NCBI GenBank assembly: GCA_963772635.1
Contig: CAVYYK010000052.1
Span: 1 to 64,000 of the forward strand
Direction of reading: 5' to 3'
Length of the DNA stretch: 64,000 nt
Source of the DNA: JAUXFS01 sp963772635
Lineage (GTDB): Bacteria; Pseudomonadota; Alphaproteobacteria; Rhodospirillales; Defluviicoccaceae
The notes below the pieces were generated by a model, which had not been told where the DNA came from, made no database searches, and worked only from the letters and a program-made list of their open reading frames with translations. The position numbers and the translations under genes were made by a program. Below, piece by piece: positions 48,469 to 57,660 of the stretch (its first letter is position 1; every line of letters begins with the position of its first letter).

Positions 48469-49444
48469 TTACAGCCACCGCAGCCGGCGGAACAGGACGA
48501 CCTGGATGGCGACGACGGCGGCGAGGATGGCGCAGACGGCGGCGAAGGCCCAGGGGGTTTCGGCGCCGGGGATGCCGCCGACGTTGATGCCGAGGAGGCC
48601 GGTGAGGAAGCCCAGCGGCAGCATGATCGAGGCGACCACGGTCAAATGGTACATGGTCCGGTTCATCTGCTCGGACAGCCGGCTCGCCAGCTCGTCCTGG
48701 ATCACCGCGGCGCGGTCGCGGACCGAGTCGAGATCCTCGATGTAGCGGACAACCCGGTCGGTGACCTCGCGCAGGCGCGCCTGTTCGCGGGCATCGATCC
48801 ACGGCTGGTTCTCGCTCTGCAGCCGGGCGGTGGCGTCGCGCTGGGGGGCGAGGTAGCGGCGGAGCACGATCGCCTGATGACGAATTCCGGCAAGGGAGCG
48901 GCGCATCTCGCGGCTTTCGCCGGTCAGCATCCGGTCTTCCAACTCGTCGGTGCGGTCGTCGAGGTCGTCGATCACCGGCCCCATCCGCTCGACCAGCCGG
49001 GTGGCGATGTCGACCAGGAAATCGCCGGGCGCCGTCGGGCCGCTGCCCTGCGCCAATCTCTCGCGGATGTCCTGGACCGCCATCAGCCGACGCAGGCGGA
49101 CGCTGACGATCCGCTCGGCGTCGATCCACATCCGCAGCGACACCATGTCCTCGGGATCGGCGCCGGGGTTGAGGTTGACGCCGCGGAGGATGACCAGCAG
49201 TCCGCGGCCGACGGCGACGGTTCGCGGCCGCGTCTCCTCGGCGAGCAGGGCGTCGACGACCAGGGGATCGAGGCCGCTGCCTTGCCTCAGCCAGGCGTTG
49301 GCGTCCTCGGCGCCGCGGTGGAGATGAACCCACAGCACCCCCCGGTCGGGGGTCCACGCCTCGATCTCCGGCCATCCGACCTCGCGCCCGCCGCCGCGTC
49401 CGTCGAGGATCATGGGCGGCGGCCAGACCTTGCTCCTCCGTCAT
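48469..49444 (-). CDS. zntB: ZntB/CorA-family metal transporter (probable N-terminal frameshift)
   Basis: This protein of about 324 residues has a cytoplasmic alpha/beta funnel domain, a long helix and two C-terminal membrane helices (LTVVASIMLPLGFLTGLLGIN and TPWAFAAVCAILAAVVAIQVVLF). The CorA G-M-N signature is G-I-N-V-G-G-I-P here, as in the ZntB branch. An ATG at 49444 with GGGAGG upstream starts MTEEQGLAAA; a +1 shift near 49413 joins it to ILDGRGGGREVGW. The alternative is translation from the internal ATG at 49413. It likely moves Zn2+ or another divalent cation. Confidence 0.85.
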
Positions 49445-49523
49445 CGGCAAACCTCCCGTCTTTGGTTGCGCTACGTGGATATTATATCGGCGGGTATGAT
49501 GCCGGCGAAGCTGTATCCGGCAC

Positions 49524-50372
49524 CTATGCGCTGCGCTGGTGGAGGGCCGGCATCAGGTCGAAATAGGGGCGGATGATCGGCGAGTTGGAGGCCTCGAAGG
49601 CGGCGAACGGGCCGTCGAAGAACACCCGGCCGTGGTGCAGCATCACCGTCCGCGGCCGCAGGCGGGATAGCAGGTCCTTGTCGTGGGTGATGATCACCGT
49701 GGTCCGCGCCGGTGCGCCCGGGTGGCGTTCGAAATGGGTATCGAACACCAAGTCCTGGATTCCGCCGGCGCTGGTCGGGTCCAATCCGGTGGTCGGCTCG
49801 TCGTAGAACATCACCAGGGGAGCCATCGACAACGCCCGGGCGACGGCGAGCCGCTTGGCCATGCCGCCGGAGAGGCTGGCGGAGTCGCTGTCGAGAAAAC
49901 TCGAATCCTCCGGCAGATGGACCGCCGACAGCACCGAGCGGGCAATCGGCACGATCTCCGGATCCGCGAGGTTTCCGACCTCCCGCAGCCATAGCGCGAT
50001 GTTGTCGAACACCGTGCCCGAGAACAGCGCGTTGCGCTGGAAGACGACCCCCCAGCGGGCGTGGATGCGGTCGAGCGCCCGGTCGCTGACGGTCGCGAGG
50101 TCGACCAGCGGCGCCCCGGCTTCGTCATGATCGGCTACCCAGACATTGCCGGCGTCCGGCCAAAGCTGCCGGAACACGTGGTTCATAAGCACCGTCTTGC
50201 CGCAGCCCGACTCGCCGACGATGGCGAGGAGGTCGCCGCGGCCGATCTCGAGGTCGATGCCGCGGAGCACCCGTAGTCCGTTGAAGGCCTTGTGCAGCCC
50301 CTCGATCCTGATCTCGACCTCCACCGATGCCTCCGCAACGGCGCGACCGCGCCCCCCAGCGTGCTCGTTCAT
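49524..50372 (-). CDS. MlaF-like ABC transporter ATP-binding protein
   Basis: This 282-residue ATPase has Walker A GESGCGKT, a Q-loop FQRNALF, the signature LSGGMAKR and Walker B VMFYDEPTTGLDP. The LSGGM-x-K-R form and the E-P-T-T-G-L-D-P stretch are typical of the MlaF/Ttg2A branch, which moves phospholipids between membranes. The MlaE permease and MlaD partners normally encoded next to it are not found here. It therefore works with proteins encoded elsewhere, or its assignment to this branch is loose. The ATG at 50372 (MNEHAGG) is chosen. Confidence 0.83.
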   Translation of the reverse strand: MNEHAGGRGRAVAEASVEVEIRIEGLHKAFNGLRVLRGIDLEIGRGDLLAIVGESGCGKTVLMNHVFRQLWPDAGNVWVADHDEAGAPLVDLATVSDRALDRIHARWGVVFQRNALFSGTVFDNIALWLREVGNLADPEIVPIARSVLSAVHLPEDSSFLDSDSASLSGGMAKRLAVARALSMAPLVMFYDEPTTGLDPTSAGGIQDLVFDTHFERHPGAPARTTVIITHDKDLLSRLRPRTVMLHHGRVFFDGPFAAFEASNSPIIRPYFDLMPALHQRSA

Positions 50373-50572
50373 CGGTCCAGGATACACCAGCGCAGCCGGT
50401 TTCGGAAGCGAACGACGGACCGGCGGCGCGGTGCCCTACCGCGGCCGCTACCGCCACCGCGCCGCGATGCAGATTCATTTTCGCGGGAAGTGCGGATCCG
50501 TGGTACCTATGTTAAAATCGAAAAAAGACGACCGGCCGTCAATTAGGGCTAGCGCGGGAGGAGAGGACGGAC

Positions 50573-51619
50573 ATGGACGCCAGTGGGCCCGTCGAACAGG
50601 GGGTGGAGGCGACGAAGGTATCGCCGCTGATCGACCCGTTCGGGCGCCGGGTCAGCTATGTGCGCGTCTCGGTCACCGACCGCTGCGACTTCCGTTGCGT
50701 CTACTGCATGTCCGAGCACATGACCTTCCTGCCGAAGGCCGACGTGCTGACCCTGGAGGAATTGGACCGGATCTGCTCCGCCTTCGTCCGCCGCGGGGTG
50801 CGCAAGCTCAGGATCACCGGCGGCGAGCCGCTGGTGCGGCGCGGGATCACCAGCCTGTTCCGGGCGATGTCGCGCCATATCGACCGCGGCGCCCTCGACG
50901 AGCTGGCGCTGACCACCAACGGCAGCCAGCTCGCGGTCTACGCCGACGAACTCCGTGACTGCGGCGTCCGCCGGGTCAACGTTTCCGTCGACACCCTCGA
51001 TCCCGACAAGTTCCGCAAGATCACCCGGATCGGCGACCTGGACAAGGTGATGGCCGGGCTCGAGGCGGCGCGGCGGGCCGGCCTGCGGATCAAGATCAAC
51101 GTGGTGGCGCTGAAGGGCGTCAACGAGCACGAATTCGACCATATGGTCGCCTGGTGCGGCGATCGCGGTTTCGACATGACCATCATCGAGGTGATGCCGA
51201 TGGGCGACATCGGCGGCGAGGACCGCTTCGATCAGTATCTGCCGCTGTCGGAAGTGGAGCGCCGGCTGGGCGAGCGCTGGTCGCTGGAGAAGATCGACTA
51301 CCGCAGCGGCGGCCCGGCCCGCTACGTGCGGGTCGGCGAGACCGGCCGCAAGCTCGGCTTCATCACTCCGCTGACCCACAACTTCTGCGAAGGCTGCAAC
51401 CGGGTGCGGCTCACCTGCACCGGGACGCTTTACATGTGCCTGGGCCAGAGCGACGCCGCCGACCTGCGCGCGCCGGTTCGCGCCAGCGGCAACGACGACC
51501 TGCTCGACGCCGCGATCGTCGAGGCGATCACCCGCAAGCCGAAGGGCCACGACTTCGTCATCGACCGCGACCACCGGGCACCCGCGGTTGGGCGCCACAT
51601 GAGCGTCACCGGGGGCTGA
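50573..51619 (+). CDS. moaA: GTP 3',8-cyclase MoaA
   Basis: This 348-residue radical SAM enzyme makes the first intermediate of molybdenum cofactor synthesis from GTP. The N-terminal cluster motif C-D-F-R-C-V-Y-C binds the SAM-cleaving [4Fe-4S]. The C-terminal cluster is C-E-G-C-N-R-V-R-L-T-C-T-G. The protein ends in Gly-Gly, as required for activity. RITGGEPLVRRG and the TTNGSQL motif are also typical. It stands alone on the plus strand; moaC and other moa genes are not in the window. Confidence 0.96.
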   Translation: MDASGPVEQGVEATKVSPLIDPFGRRVSYVRVSVTDRCDFRCVYCMSEHMTFLPKADVLTLEELDRICSAFVRRGVRKLRITGGEPLVRRGITSLFRAMSRHIDRGALDELALTTNGSQLAVYADELRDCGVRRVNVSVDTLDPDKFRKITRIGDLDKVMAGLEAARRAGLRIKINVVALKGVNEHEFDHMVAWCGDRGFDMTIIEVMPMGDIGGEDRFDQYLPLSEVERRLGERWSLEKIDYRSGGPARYVRVGETGRKLGFITPLTHNFCEGCNRVRLTCTGTLYMCLGQSDAADLRAPVRASGNDDLLDAAIVEAITRKPKGHDFVIDRDHRAPAVGRHMSVTGG

Positions 51620-51675
51620 AGGCGCCGCCGCCGCACGGGGAACGCCGGCGCCCGGTCGTGGTCCGGGAACCCGTT

Positions 51676-51972
51676 TCAGCCCGATTTGCCGACCAGCGCC
51701 CATGTCTCCACGCGCTTCTGCCGCACCCAGGGGGTCACGGTCCGGTCGAACGACTTGAAATGGTCGCTGGCGAGGTGGTCGTCGAACGCCGCCCGGTTGT
51801 CGTAGAGCTCATAGAGAAAGATCCGCTCCGGGTGGTCGGGGTCGCGGCAGACGTCGAAGCAACTGCAGCGATCCTCGCGCTCCAGCGAGTTGCGCGCCTG
51901 GGTCAGCACCGCCGCGGTAAAGGCTTCGACGTGTCCGGGTTCGACCTCGAAGGTGACGGTGACGACATACAT
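51676..51972 (-). CDS. ABM-domain (YgiN-like) protein
   Basis: This 98-residue protein has the dimeric alpha/beta fold of antibiotic biosynthesis monooxygenase-like proteins: YVVTVTFEVEPGHVEAF, then C-F-D-V-C-R-D and I-F-L-Y-E-L-Y-D-N-R-A-A-F-D-D-H. GAGGAGG precedes the ATG at 51972. Such proteins include quinol monooxygenases and many of unknown role. It is the last gene of the tct-otnK-otnC transcription unit (32-bp gap). It may help handle a reactive intermediate, but this is inference. Confidence 0.85.
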   Translation of the reverse strand: MYVVTVTFEVEPGHVEAFTAAVLTQARNSLEREDRCSCFDVCRDPDHPERIFLYELYDNRAAFDDHLASDHFKSFDRTVTPWVRQKRVETWALVGKSG

Positions 51973-52004
51973 CGCGGGGTTTCCTCCTCGTTCGTTGGCG
52001 ATCG

Positions 52005-52644
52005 TCAGCCGCCGAACCGGCGGCGCAGCTCGGTGACCTGCTCGGGCGTCAGCAGCCGCGTCGCCGTGCCGCGTAGCATCAGGAACAGCTTGGCGGTCTC
52101 CTCCAGTTCCTCGGTGGCGTAGACGGCGTTCTCCAGGCTGGTGCCGGCGACGACGGGTCCGTGGTTGGCGAGCAGCACCGCGTGGTGCTTGCCGGCGAGC
52201 CTGCCGACGGCGTCGGCGAGGCTCTTGTCGCCGGGCGGGTAATACGGCACCAGCGGCAGCCGGCCGACGCGCATGATGTAGTAGGCGGTGATCGGCGGCA
52301 GCACGTCCGCCGGATCGACGCCGTCGAGGCAGGCGACGGCGACCGAATGGGTCGAATGCAGGTGGACGACGGCGCGGGCATCCGCCCGCTCCCGGTACAT
52401 GGTGACGTGCAGGAACGACTCCTTGGTGGGCGGGTCGCCGGCGATCAGGATCGCCGTTGTCGTTGATGTGCGACAGCCGCGCCGGATCGAGATCGCCCAT
52501 CGACGCATTGGTTGGCGTCATCAACCAGCCGCCCCCTTCCAGGCGGACGCTGATGTTGCCGGTGCTGCCGAAGGTCAAACCGCGGTCGTAGAGGGATTTC
52601 CCCATCCGGCAGACGGCGTCGCGAAGCCGGGTCTCGTCGCTCAT
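52005..52644 (-). CDS. otnC: Class II aldolase, OtnC-like decarboxylase (one frameshift)
   Basis: This is a class II aldolase/adducin-family protein of about 212 residues. The zinc-site histidines are in AVVHLHSTHSVA and LLANHGPVVAG, and GLTFGSTGNISVR is the phosphate-binding start of the fold. A +1 shift near 52449 separates SHINDNGD from LIAGDPPTKESFLH. In OtnC the reaction is decarboxylation of 3-oxo-tetronate 4-phosphate to DHAP. It overlaps the otnK-like gene by four bases and follows it, which supports this role over L-fuculose-phosphate aldolase. Confidence 0.83.
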
Positions 52645-53910
52645 GCCAACCGCTCCCACGCCTTGAGGAAGAAATCAGGGGCGCCGAAGTTGCCCGATTT
52701 GAGCGCCAGCGCCAACGGCGGCCCGGCGAGCGCACGGGTCCACGGCACGCCGGGATCGATCTCCGGGCCGATCTCCAGGGCGGAGACGCCGAGCGCGCCG
52801 ACCACCGCGCCCGAGGTTTCGCCGCCGGCGACGATCATTCGGGTCACGCCTGTCGAAACCAGCTCGCCGGCCACCGCCGCCATCGTCCGTCTCCACCACC
52901 GCGCCCGCCTGTTCGCGGCCCATCCGCTCCTGGACGCGCGTGATGACTTCCGGATCGGCGCTGGAGTAGATCAGCAACGGCTGTTCCGGCGATTGCTTCG
53001 CCGCCCACCGGACGATGTCCGCCACCGTGACGGTGCCGGCGCAGAGGTCGAGGGCATCGAGGGCCAGCGCGGGTAATCCGGCTTCCTTCGCCGCCGCGAT
53101 CTGCCCGAGGGTCGCCTGCGAGCAGCTTCCGGCGAGGATCGCGGCGCGGCCCGGTGGCGCCGAAAATGCTGCGATGGCGTCGGTCGTCGTCAGCAGCCCG
53201 CGGCGGCGGAAGTTGTCGGGCAGGCCGATGGCGATCCCCGAGCCGCCGGTGATCAACGGGAAGTCGGCGGCGGCGGTGGCGATGTCGCGGAGGTGCCGGT
53301 CGCTCAGCGCGTCGACGATGACGATCCGCTGGCCCGCCGCTCCTGCGCGCTTGAAGGCGATGGCGATCGCCTCCGGCCCCTTCTCGACGACACCGTAGGG
53401 CACCAGCCCTACCGGCGCCCGCGTCTGGCGCTGCAGCACCCGCACCAGGTCGGGATCGCGCATCGGCGTCAGCGGATGGTCCTTGAGCGGGCTTTCGGAG
53501 AGCAGCACGGTGCCGACGAACAGGTGACCCTGGTAGACGGTCCGGCCGTTCTCGGGAAAGGCCGGGCAGGCGAGGGTGATCCCGCCTCCGACGCGCTCGA
53601 GCAGCGCCTCGGCGACCGGGCCGATGTTGCCGGCATCGGTGGAATCGAAGGTCGAGCAGTATTTGAACACCAGTTGCCGGGCGCCGGCGGCGAGCAACGC
53701 ATCGGCGCCGGCGACGGACTCGGCGACGGCGTCCGCGACCGGACTGGTCCGCGACTTGAGCGAGACGACGACGGCATCCGCCTCCGGCAGGGCGCCGCCG
53801 GCGGGGGGCACGCCGATCACCTGCACCGTGCGCATGCCGCCGCGCACCAGGGTGAGCGCGATATCGGTGCCGCCGGTGAAGTCGTCGGCGATGCAGCCCA
53901 ACAGAAGCAT
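52641..53910 (-). CDS. otnK: DUF1537 four-carbon acid-sugar kinase, OtnK-like (one frameshift)
   Basis: This kinase of about 422 residues has two lobes. The N-terminal lobe starts MLLLGCIADDFTGGTDIALTL with the catalytic D-D-x-T-G. The middle has FKYCSTFDSTDAGNIGPV. The C-terminal nucleotide-binding lobe has SCSQATLGQI and VAGGETSGAVV. One extra base near 52885 splits off the last 80 residues; in the restored frame VVERTMAAVAGEL runs on to the end. Family members phosphorylate 3-oxo-tetronate, D-threonate or D-erythronate. The adjacent otnC favours 3-oxo-tetronate. GGAGGAG precedes the ATG at 53910. Confidence 0.87.
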
Positions 53911-53938
53911 TGGCAACTCCTCCCGCGAGCGTTCCGGC

Positions 53939-55039
53939 CTATGCCGCCTTGCCGATGATGTCGATGATCGAGCGGGTGGCCTCCTTGGTCCCGTGCGGTC
54001 CGCCGAACTCGATCGGGTTGACCCGCCCCGAGGCGAACCCTTCGCACACCGCGTCGTCGAGCACCCTGGCCGCGCTCACCAACGCGTCGACGCCGTGGCG
54101 ATCGCCGAGCCAGTCGAGCATCATCGCCGCCGACAGGATCATCGCCGTCGGGTTGGCCTTGTCCTGGCCGGCGATGTCGGGGGCGCTGCCGTGGGCCGGC
54201 TGGAACATGGCGTGGTTGCGGCCGATCTCGCCGCACGGCGCCATCCCCATGCCGCCGACCAGGGCGGCGCTGAGGTCGGAGAGGATGTCGCCGAACATGT
54301 TCTCCATCACCAGCACGTCGAACTCCCACGGCCGGCGGATCAGATCGAGCGCCTGGGCATCGACGTAGTTGTAGCCCACCTCGATGTCCGGATGGAGCGC
54401 CGCCCGCTCGTCGAAGATCTTGCGGAAGAACGCCATCGCCTTGAACACGTTGGCCTTGTCGACACAGGTCACCTTGCCCTTGCCGCCCCGGGTCTTGCGC
54501 CGGCGCGCCAACGCGAAGGCCTCGTCGAACAGCTGCTCGCAGACCGGACGGGTAATCTTCATGATCTCGGTGGCTTCGCGATCGTCGACCACCTTGCCGA
54601 CGAGGGCGGTATGGAACAGCCCTTCGGTCGATTCCCGCACCACCACCAGGTCGATGTCGGCGGCGCGGTCGTCCCTCAGCCGGCGCGGCGCGTTGGGATA
54701 GGCCTTCGCCGGCCGCAGTCCCGCGCACAGGCTGAACCGGGTGCGGATCCTCAGGTGCGGCGAGATTTCGGTGCCGTCGGGATGGCGGACCTTGGGATCG
54801 CCGATGGCGCCGAGCAGGATCGCGTCGTCCCGGCCCATCGCCTCGAAGTCCTCGTCGGTCATGTCGACGCCGGTCTCGGCGAAGAACGCCGCGCCGATCC
54901 GGTAGTTCTTGTAGGCCAGCTTGTAGCCGCCGACCCGCTTTTGCAGCGCGTCGAGGATCGCCAGGCAGCCGTCGATGATCTCGATGCCGATCCCGTCCCC
55001 GGGGATCACGGCGATGCTCAGATCCGAGTTTGCCGTCAT
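53939..55039 (-). CDS. Isocitrate/isopropylmalate-family dehydrogenase 1
   Basis: This 366-residue beta-decarboxylating dehydrogenase has the N-terminal A-V-I-P-G-D-G-I-G, a V-V-R-E-S-T-E-G-L-F motif, V-D-K-A-N-V-F, and the metal/NAD region ENMFGDILSDL with GSAPDIAGQDKANPTAM. It is closer to 3-isopropylmalate/tartrate dehydrogenases than to large isocitrate dehydrogenases. In this setting it probably oxidises a hydroxy acid such as a tartrate or tetronate derivative. GGAGGAGC precedes the ATG at 55039. A second member is encoded at 59944-61065. It lies between tctA and otnK. Confidence 0.85.
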   Translation of the reverse strand: MTANSDLSIAVIPGDGIGIEIIDGCLAILDALQKRVGGYKLAYKNYRIGAAFFAETGVDMTDEDFEAMGRDDAILLGAIGDPKVRHPDGTEISPHLRIRTRFSLCAGLRPAKAYPNAPRRLRDDRAADIDLVVVRESTEGLFHTALVGKVVDDREATEIMKITRPVCEQLFDEAFALARRRKTRGGKGKVTCVDKANVFKAMAFFRKIFDERAALHPDIEVGYNYVDAQALDLIRRPWEFDVLVMENMFGDILSDLSAALVGGMGMAPCGEIGRNHAMFQPAHGSAPDIAGQDKANPTAMILSAAMMLDWLGDRHGVDALVSAARVLDDAVCEGFASGRVNPIEFGGPHGTKEATRSIIDIIGKAA

Positions 55040-55195
55040 TTCGGAGCTCCTCCACCACCGGGCGTCGGCGTTTCGAGTTCGATCGATCTGCTCGTCGCTC
55101 AATTCCGCGAGTTCATCGAGCGCCTTGACCCAATCCTCGAGGTTCGTCCAATCGTGGCCGAGGACGACCTTGGCCACATGTTCTTGTTTCGTCAC
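55040..55195 (-). CDS. In-frame 52-codon leader or small protein before dehydrogenase 1
   Basis: From a GTG at 55195, with GGAG eight bases upstream, 52 codons run without a stop into the dehydrogenase frame. The peptide (MTKQEHVAKVVLGHDWTNLEDW..., then DELAELSDEQIDRTRN) has the composition of a real soluble helical protein rather than noise. It may be a small gene that has lost its stop through an indel, or an N-terminal extension. I recognise no family. Confidence 0.4.
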
Positions 55196-55226
55196 GTCGA
55201 CGCTCCAAAATCGTCCCGCGGTTTGG

Positions 55227-56762
55227 TCATTGCGGCCGGCGGTTCCGCCCCATCAGGCGCTCCCACAGGCGGGCGCGCCAGCGCTTGTAGGCGGGGATCT
55301 GCGACAGCACGGTGAGCAGGATGACGGCGATCAGCAGGACCGAGACCGGGCGGGTGAAGAACGGCAGGAAGCTCCCTTCCGAGACCATCATCGCCCGGCG
55401 CAGGTTCTCGTCGGCCATCGGTCCGAGGATGACGCCGATCACCAGCGGCGAGATCGGATACTCCATCTCGGTGAGGAAGTAGGCGGCGATGCCGACCGGC
55501 ACCATCAGGTACAGGTTGACGACGTTGAGGCCGAGGGAATAGGAGCCGATCACGCAGAGCACGGCGACGATCGGCAGGAATACCGTCGTCGGCACTCGCA
55601 GCACCTTGATCACCTGGCGGGCGAGCAGCATGCCGTTGATCCACATGGCGAGGGAGGCCAGCAGCATCACCGCGGTGACCTCGACCAGAAACGTGGGATG
55701 CTCGAAGGTGATCATCGGCCCGGGGTTGACCCCGTGCAGCATCAGCGCGCCGAGCAGCATCACCGCCGGCGGGCTGCCGGGGATGCCGAGGGTGAGCAGC
55801 GGGATCAGCGCGCCGCCGATGCAGGCGTTGTTGGCGGTTTCCGAGGAGACGACGCCGGCCGGCTCGCCCTTGCCGAAGGTCTCCGGGTGCCTGGAGGTGT
55901 TCTTGGCGACGCCGTAGGAAACCCAGCCGGCGATATCCTCGCCGACGCCGGGCACCGCGCCGATGCCGACCCCGATCAGCGACGAGCGGACGATGTGCTT
56001 GGCGTTGCGGACGATGGTCCCGAACTCGGGCAGGATCCGGGTTACCGCCGCCGGCTTGCCCATGGCCAGGCGGTCGCGCAGCACGCCGATGATCTGCGGG
56101 ATGCCGAAGGCGCCGATCAGCACCGGAACCACCTCGATGCCGCCGTCCAGGGCCGAGATGTCGAAGGTGTAGCGCGGATAGAACTGCAGCCGGTCGCGGC
56201 CGATGGTCGCCAGCGCCAGACCGAGAAGGCCGGCGATCCAGCCCTTGTAGACCAGGTCCTTGCTGGTCAGCGTACCGCTGATGACGATCCCGAAGATGGC
56301 CAGCAGGCAGAACTCGTACGACGTGAACTGCAGCGCCAGCTCGGAGATCAACGGCGCGAAGGCGACCAGGCACAGCACGCCGAAGATCGTGCCGATGAAC
56401 GACGCGGTCGTCGTCAGCCCGAGGGCGCGCCCGCCCTCGCCTTTCTGGGCGAGAGGGTAGCCGTCCATGGCGGTGGCGGCGGAGGCGGCGGTTCCCGGGA
56501 TGTTGATCAGGATCGACGGATAGGAGCCGCCGTAGATGGCGCCCACGTACATGGCGAGCAGGGTGATCAGCGCCGTGTCCAGCGGCATGCCATAGGTCAG
56601 GGTGGTGAGCAGGGCGACGCCGAGCGTCGCCGTCAACCCCGGCAACGCGCCGAAGACGATGCCGAGGAAGCTCGAAAAGATCAGCAACACCCAGTTGGTC
56701 GGGTCGGCGAGCAACTCGATCAGGGTGCCGAAAAAAGTGGAAAACTGGCTGAACAGGCTCAT
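55227..56762 (-). CDS. tctA: Tripartite tricarboxylate transporter large permease TctA
   Basis: This 511-residue inner-membrane protein with about twelve helices has the TctA hallmarks: G-A-L-P-G-L-T-A-T-L-G-V-A-L near the start, then IYGGSYPSILINIPGTAAS and the internal repeat G-A-V-P-G-V-G-E-D-I-A-G-W. It forms the membrane part of a proton- or sodium-driven uptake system with TctB and the binding protein TctC. It is 22 bp from tctB, same operon. The substrate is probably an organic or sugar acid given the neighbours. Confidence 0.95.
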   Translation of the reverse strand: MSLFSQFSTFFGTLIELLADPTNWVLLIFSSFLGIVFGALPGLTATLGVALLTTLTYGMPLDTALITLLAMYVGAIYGGSYPSILINIPGTAASAATAMDGYPLAQKGEGGRALGLTTTASFIGTIFGVLCLVAFAPLISELALQFTSYEFCLLAIFGIVISGTLTSKDLVYKGWIAGLLGLALATIGRDRLQFYPRYTFDISALDGGIEVVPVLIGAFGIPQIIGVLRDRLAMGKPAAVTRILPEFGTIVRNAKHIVRSSLIGVGIGAVPGVGEDIAGWVSYGVAKNTSRHPETFGKGEPAGVVSSETANNACIGGALIPLLTLGIPGSPPAVMLLGALMLHGVNPGPMITFEHPTFLVEVTAVMLLASLAMWINGMLLARQVIKVLRVPTTVFLPIVAVLCVIGSYSLGLNVVNLYLMVPVGIAAYFLTEMEYPISPLVIGVILGPMADENLRRAMMVSEGSFLPFFTRPVSVLLIAVILLTVLSQIPAYKRWRARLWERLMGRNRRPQ

Positions 56763-56784
56763 AGGCGCTCCGGGATCTCACTTT

Positions 56785-57558
56785 CTAGCCCGTCAGCGTG
56801 CGCAGGGCGTAGCGAAGGCTGTCCATCGCGCCGGTGACCAAGCCTTCCATTGGCAGCGGCACCAGCAACAGGTATTTGAACACCGGGCACAGGATCAGCG
56901 GCACCACCACGCTGACCACGAGTCCGATGCGGACCCGCCGCCGGTCGGGCTGCGTCGGTCCGGCGAGCCGGCGCAGCGCGACGAAAGCGACGATCACGAA
57001 CAGTCCCAGGGCCGCGGCGTCGATCACGCCGGCGAATAAGGTTTCGGGTTCACGGGTCGGGCCGACGAGGGCAAGCACGCCGACCAGGACCGAGAAGGCC
57101 AGGAACGGCGCCGCGTGCACCTTCATCATATCGGATCGTTCCGGATAGAACGAACCGATGAACGCCTGCAGGAACAGCGCCGTCGCCAGGAAGAAGTCGA
57201 CGCGGGGCACCAGCGCGTAGACGTAGGCGCCGATCAGGGCGATCACCATCACCAGCCGGACGTCGCGTTCGGAGAGCCGGTAGGACAGCCGGCCGATGTC
57301 GGCGACGGCATCGCGGACGCCGACGGTCAATATCGCATTGGCGAACAGCACCAGGGACAGGATGACCAGGGCGGTCGCGATGATCAGCGGGAACAGCGCC
57401 GGCGACACATACCAGACGTTCTGAACGCCGCCGTAGCTGTCCGTCATCGGGAAGGTGGTGGCGCCGATGAACATCGCCACGCCGAGGGCGAACAGGACGA
57501 TGCTGGTCCAGAAGTCGGCCTTCCGCAGGCTCCGCTCGACACTCTTCTCGTCGTTCAT
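56785..57558 (-). CDS. tctB: Tripartite tricarboxylate transporter small permease TctB
   Basis: This 257-residue membrane protein has a charged N-terminus and four to six hydrophobic segments, including a first helix (WTSIVLFALGVAMFIGA). It is longer than the 150-180 residues usual for TctB; extra helices lie in the C-terminal half. Position between tctC and tctA identifies it more firmly than sequence. It is the small membrane subunit that works with TctA. Confidence 0.9.
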   Translation of the reverse strand: MNDEKSVERSLRKADFWTSIVLFALGVAMFIGATTFPMTDSYGGVQNVWYVSPALFPLIIATALVILSLVLFANAILTVGVRDAVADIGRLSYRLSERDVRLVMVIALIGAYVYALVPRVDFFLATALFLQAFIGSFYPERSDMMKVHAAPFLAFSVLVGVLALVGPTREPETLFAGVIDAAALGLFVIVAFVALRRLAGPTQPDRRRVRIGLVVSVVVPLILCPVFKYLLLVPLPMEGLVTGAMDSLRYALRTLTG

Positions 57559-57660
57559 GGTGAACCTTCGATCAGACGATCGGATGACGCCCGGCGGGGA
57601 CGACGAGGGGGGTCGCCGTCCCCGCCGGTGGTGCCTATGCCGGCACCGCGTCGCGAAGGG

